Below, one piece after another: positions 14,777 to 15,305 of a stretch of 15,305 nucleotides of DNA. The notes beneath the pieces were generated by a model. It did no database searches and was not told where the DNA came from. It worked only from the letters and a program-made list of their open reading frames with translations. Position 1 is the first letter of the stretch. Each line of letters starts with the position of its first letter. The stretch covers positions 1 to 15,305 of the forward strand of contig JANTGN010000046.1 in the NCBI GenBank assembly GCA_024762895.1. The letters are read 5' to 3'. This stretch comes from Thiotrichales bacterium (GTDB taxonomy: Bacteria; Pseudomonadota; Gammaproteobacteria; J044). Both the position numbers and the translations under genes were made by a program.

Positions 14777-14844
14777 TACCCCATCCCTGACCATAAAAAA
14801 GGCCTAAAGACCTCTGGATACCCATCCCATAAAAAGGAAACCGT

Positions 14845-15305
14845 ATGGTCACTCGTATTGTTGCAATCATCCTGCTTACCCTACTGAGCACGCCTGCCCT
14901 ATCCACAGAAGAAAAATCCGGGCATATCGACAATCGTGACCGCCTCTACGTTCGTGTAGGCACTTATATCATCGGCCACAATAATACGAATATCAGCCTT
15001 ACCTCGCCCTATGTCCTGGGTGTCAACCTGAGTACCACGGAAGACCTGAACATGGAATCACCCGGTCAGGTGGCGCGACTCGATGGCTATTATCGAATCA
15101 AGGGTAATCATGCCGTGGGGTTCAGTTATTATCGGATTAACCAACAGGGCAAAACCCAGATCGGGCGTGAAATCGAACTACCCGACCCCGACAACCCCGG
15201 AGGCTCGGTCACACTGCCGGTGGGTGCCCAGGTTGAAAGCTACCTGAATAGCGACATCCTGAAACTGAATTACCTCTGGTCTTTTTACAATACCTCGAGA
15301 ACGAC
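14845..15305 (+). CDS. probable outer-membrane beta-barrel protein, 3' end outside window
   Basis: The frame runs open to the right edge, so 153 codons of a longer gene are seen. It begins at ATG 14845 with AAGGA 6 nt upstream (14834-14838). A Sec signal peptide (MVTRIVAIILLTLLSTPALS) is followed by a segment rich in alternating aromatic/hydrophobic residues: RDRLYVRVGTYIIG, ARLDGYYRIKGNHAVGFSYY, SDILKLNYLWSFY. These look like amphipathic beta strands joined by polar loops, as in porin-like or OmpW/OprD-size barrels; DGYYRI(K)xxHAVGFSYY is a typical strand-turn-strand. The exact family cannot be fixed from the N-terminal part. It is divergent from the secreted-protein/43-aa operon and may share regulation with it. 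Confidence 0.82.
   Translation, partial: MVTRIVAIILLTLLSTPALSTEEKSGHIDNRDRLYVRVGTYIIGHNNTNISLTSPYVLGVNLSTTEDLNMESPGQVARLDGYYRIKGNHAVGFSYYRINQQGKTQIGREIELPDPDNPGGSVTLPVGAQVESYLNSDILKLNYLWSFYNTSRT

Larger units (their letters stand above)
14643..14844. other. divergent intergenic region with palindrome
   Basis: This 202-bp spacer separates the secreted-protein operon (minus) from the outer-membrane protein gene (plus). It contains ATTGATC twice, 13 bp apart (14743-14749, 14756-14762), and the palindrome TGTAC-ACT-GTACA (14764-14776). No gene is seen in it. Confidence 0.5.

Noticed and set aside
1..15305. Defence island, prophage, insertion sequence or CRISPR array
   Set aside because: No transposase, integrase, cas, restriction or phage-type protein, and no regularly spaced direct repeats were seen.

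Overview
The window (15,305 bp) looks like an ordinary chromosomal stretch of a gammaproteobacterium. The prolyl-tRNA synthetase is 572 aa, has the bacterial insertion editing domain and keeps Lys279 at the E. coli position. The other families (DUF4124, PerM/AI-2E exporter, CysL/YeiE-like LysR regulator, HAE1-type RND pump, MIF-like tautomerase) are all common in Gammaproteobacteria. A Chromatiales-like, sulfur-oxidiser-type lineage is a guess from gene content only. I see no tRNA, rRNA, transposase, phage gene or CRISPR array. Several calls below differ from a plain longest-ORF reading: earlier or later starts, a 43-codon gene and two genes cut by the window edges.

Left part (1-4230). The 3' part of a PhoH-family ATPase gene (+) enters from the left edge and converges on a minus-strand cluster. 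Transcribed right to left, that cluster is an orphan PhnD-like periplasmic binding protein, a LysR regulator, a ~126-aa protein of unknown function and a PerM/AI-2E-type membrane protein. The last three genes are packed with stop-start junctions of the GTGA type, so they are probably co-translated.

Middle part (4231-10977). A 340-bp non-coding stretch holds a rho-independent terminator and a possible short intergenic repeat. Next comes a monocistronic lipoprotein gene (two tandem Ig-like Big_5 domains plus a seven-repeat TolB/PD40-type propeller). After that is a two-gene RND efflux operon (periplasmic adaptor then permease, 8-bp overlap) closed by its own terminator. No TolC-type outer-membrane factor is present.

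Right part (10978-15305). An AT-rich divergent spacer separates the RND operon from a plus-strand run: DUF4124 envelope protein, MIF/phenylpyruvate tautomerase and proS. Converging on proS is a minus-strand pair: a secreted Gly/Tyr/Pro-rich protein with a C-terminal beta-rich domain, and a 43-aa single-pass membrane protein with a strong Shine-Dalgarno. Divergent from that pair, and cut by the right edge, is a plus-strand gene for a likely outer-membrane beta-barrel protein. The spacer between them carries a TGTAC-N3-GTACA palindrome over a candidate promoter.

I did not find a clearly novel system. The best candidates for something undescribed are the secreted protein / 43-aa membrane protein / outer-membrane protein locus at the right end, and the GTGA-coupled LysR-unknown-PerM cassette.
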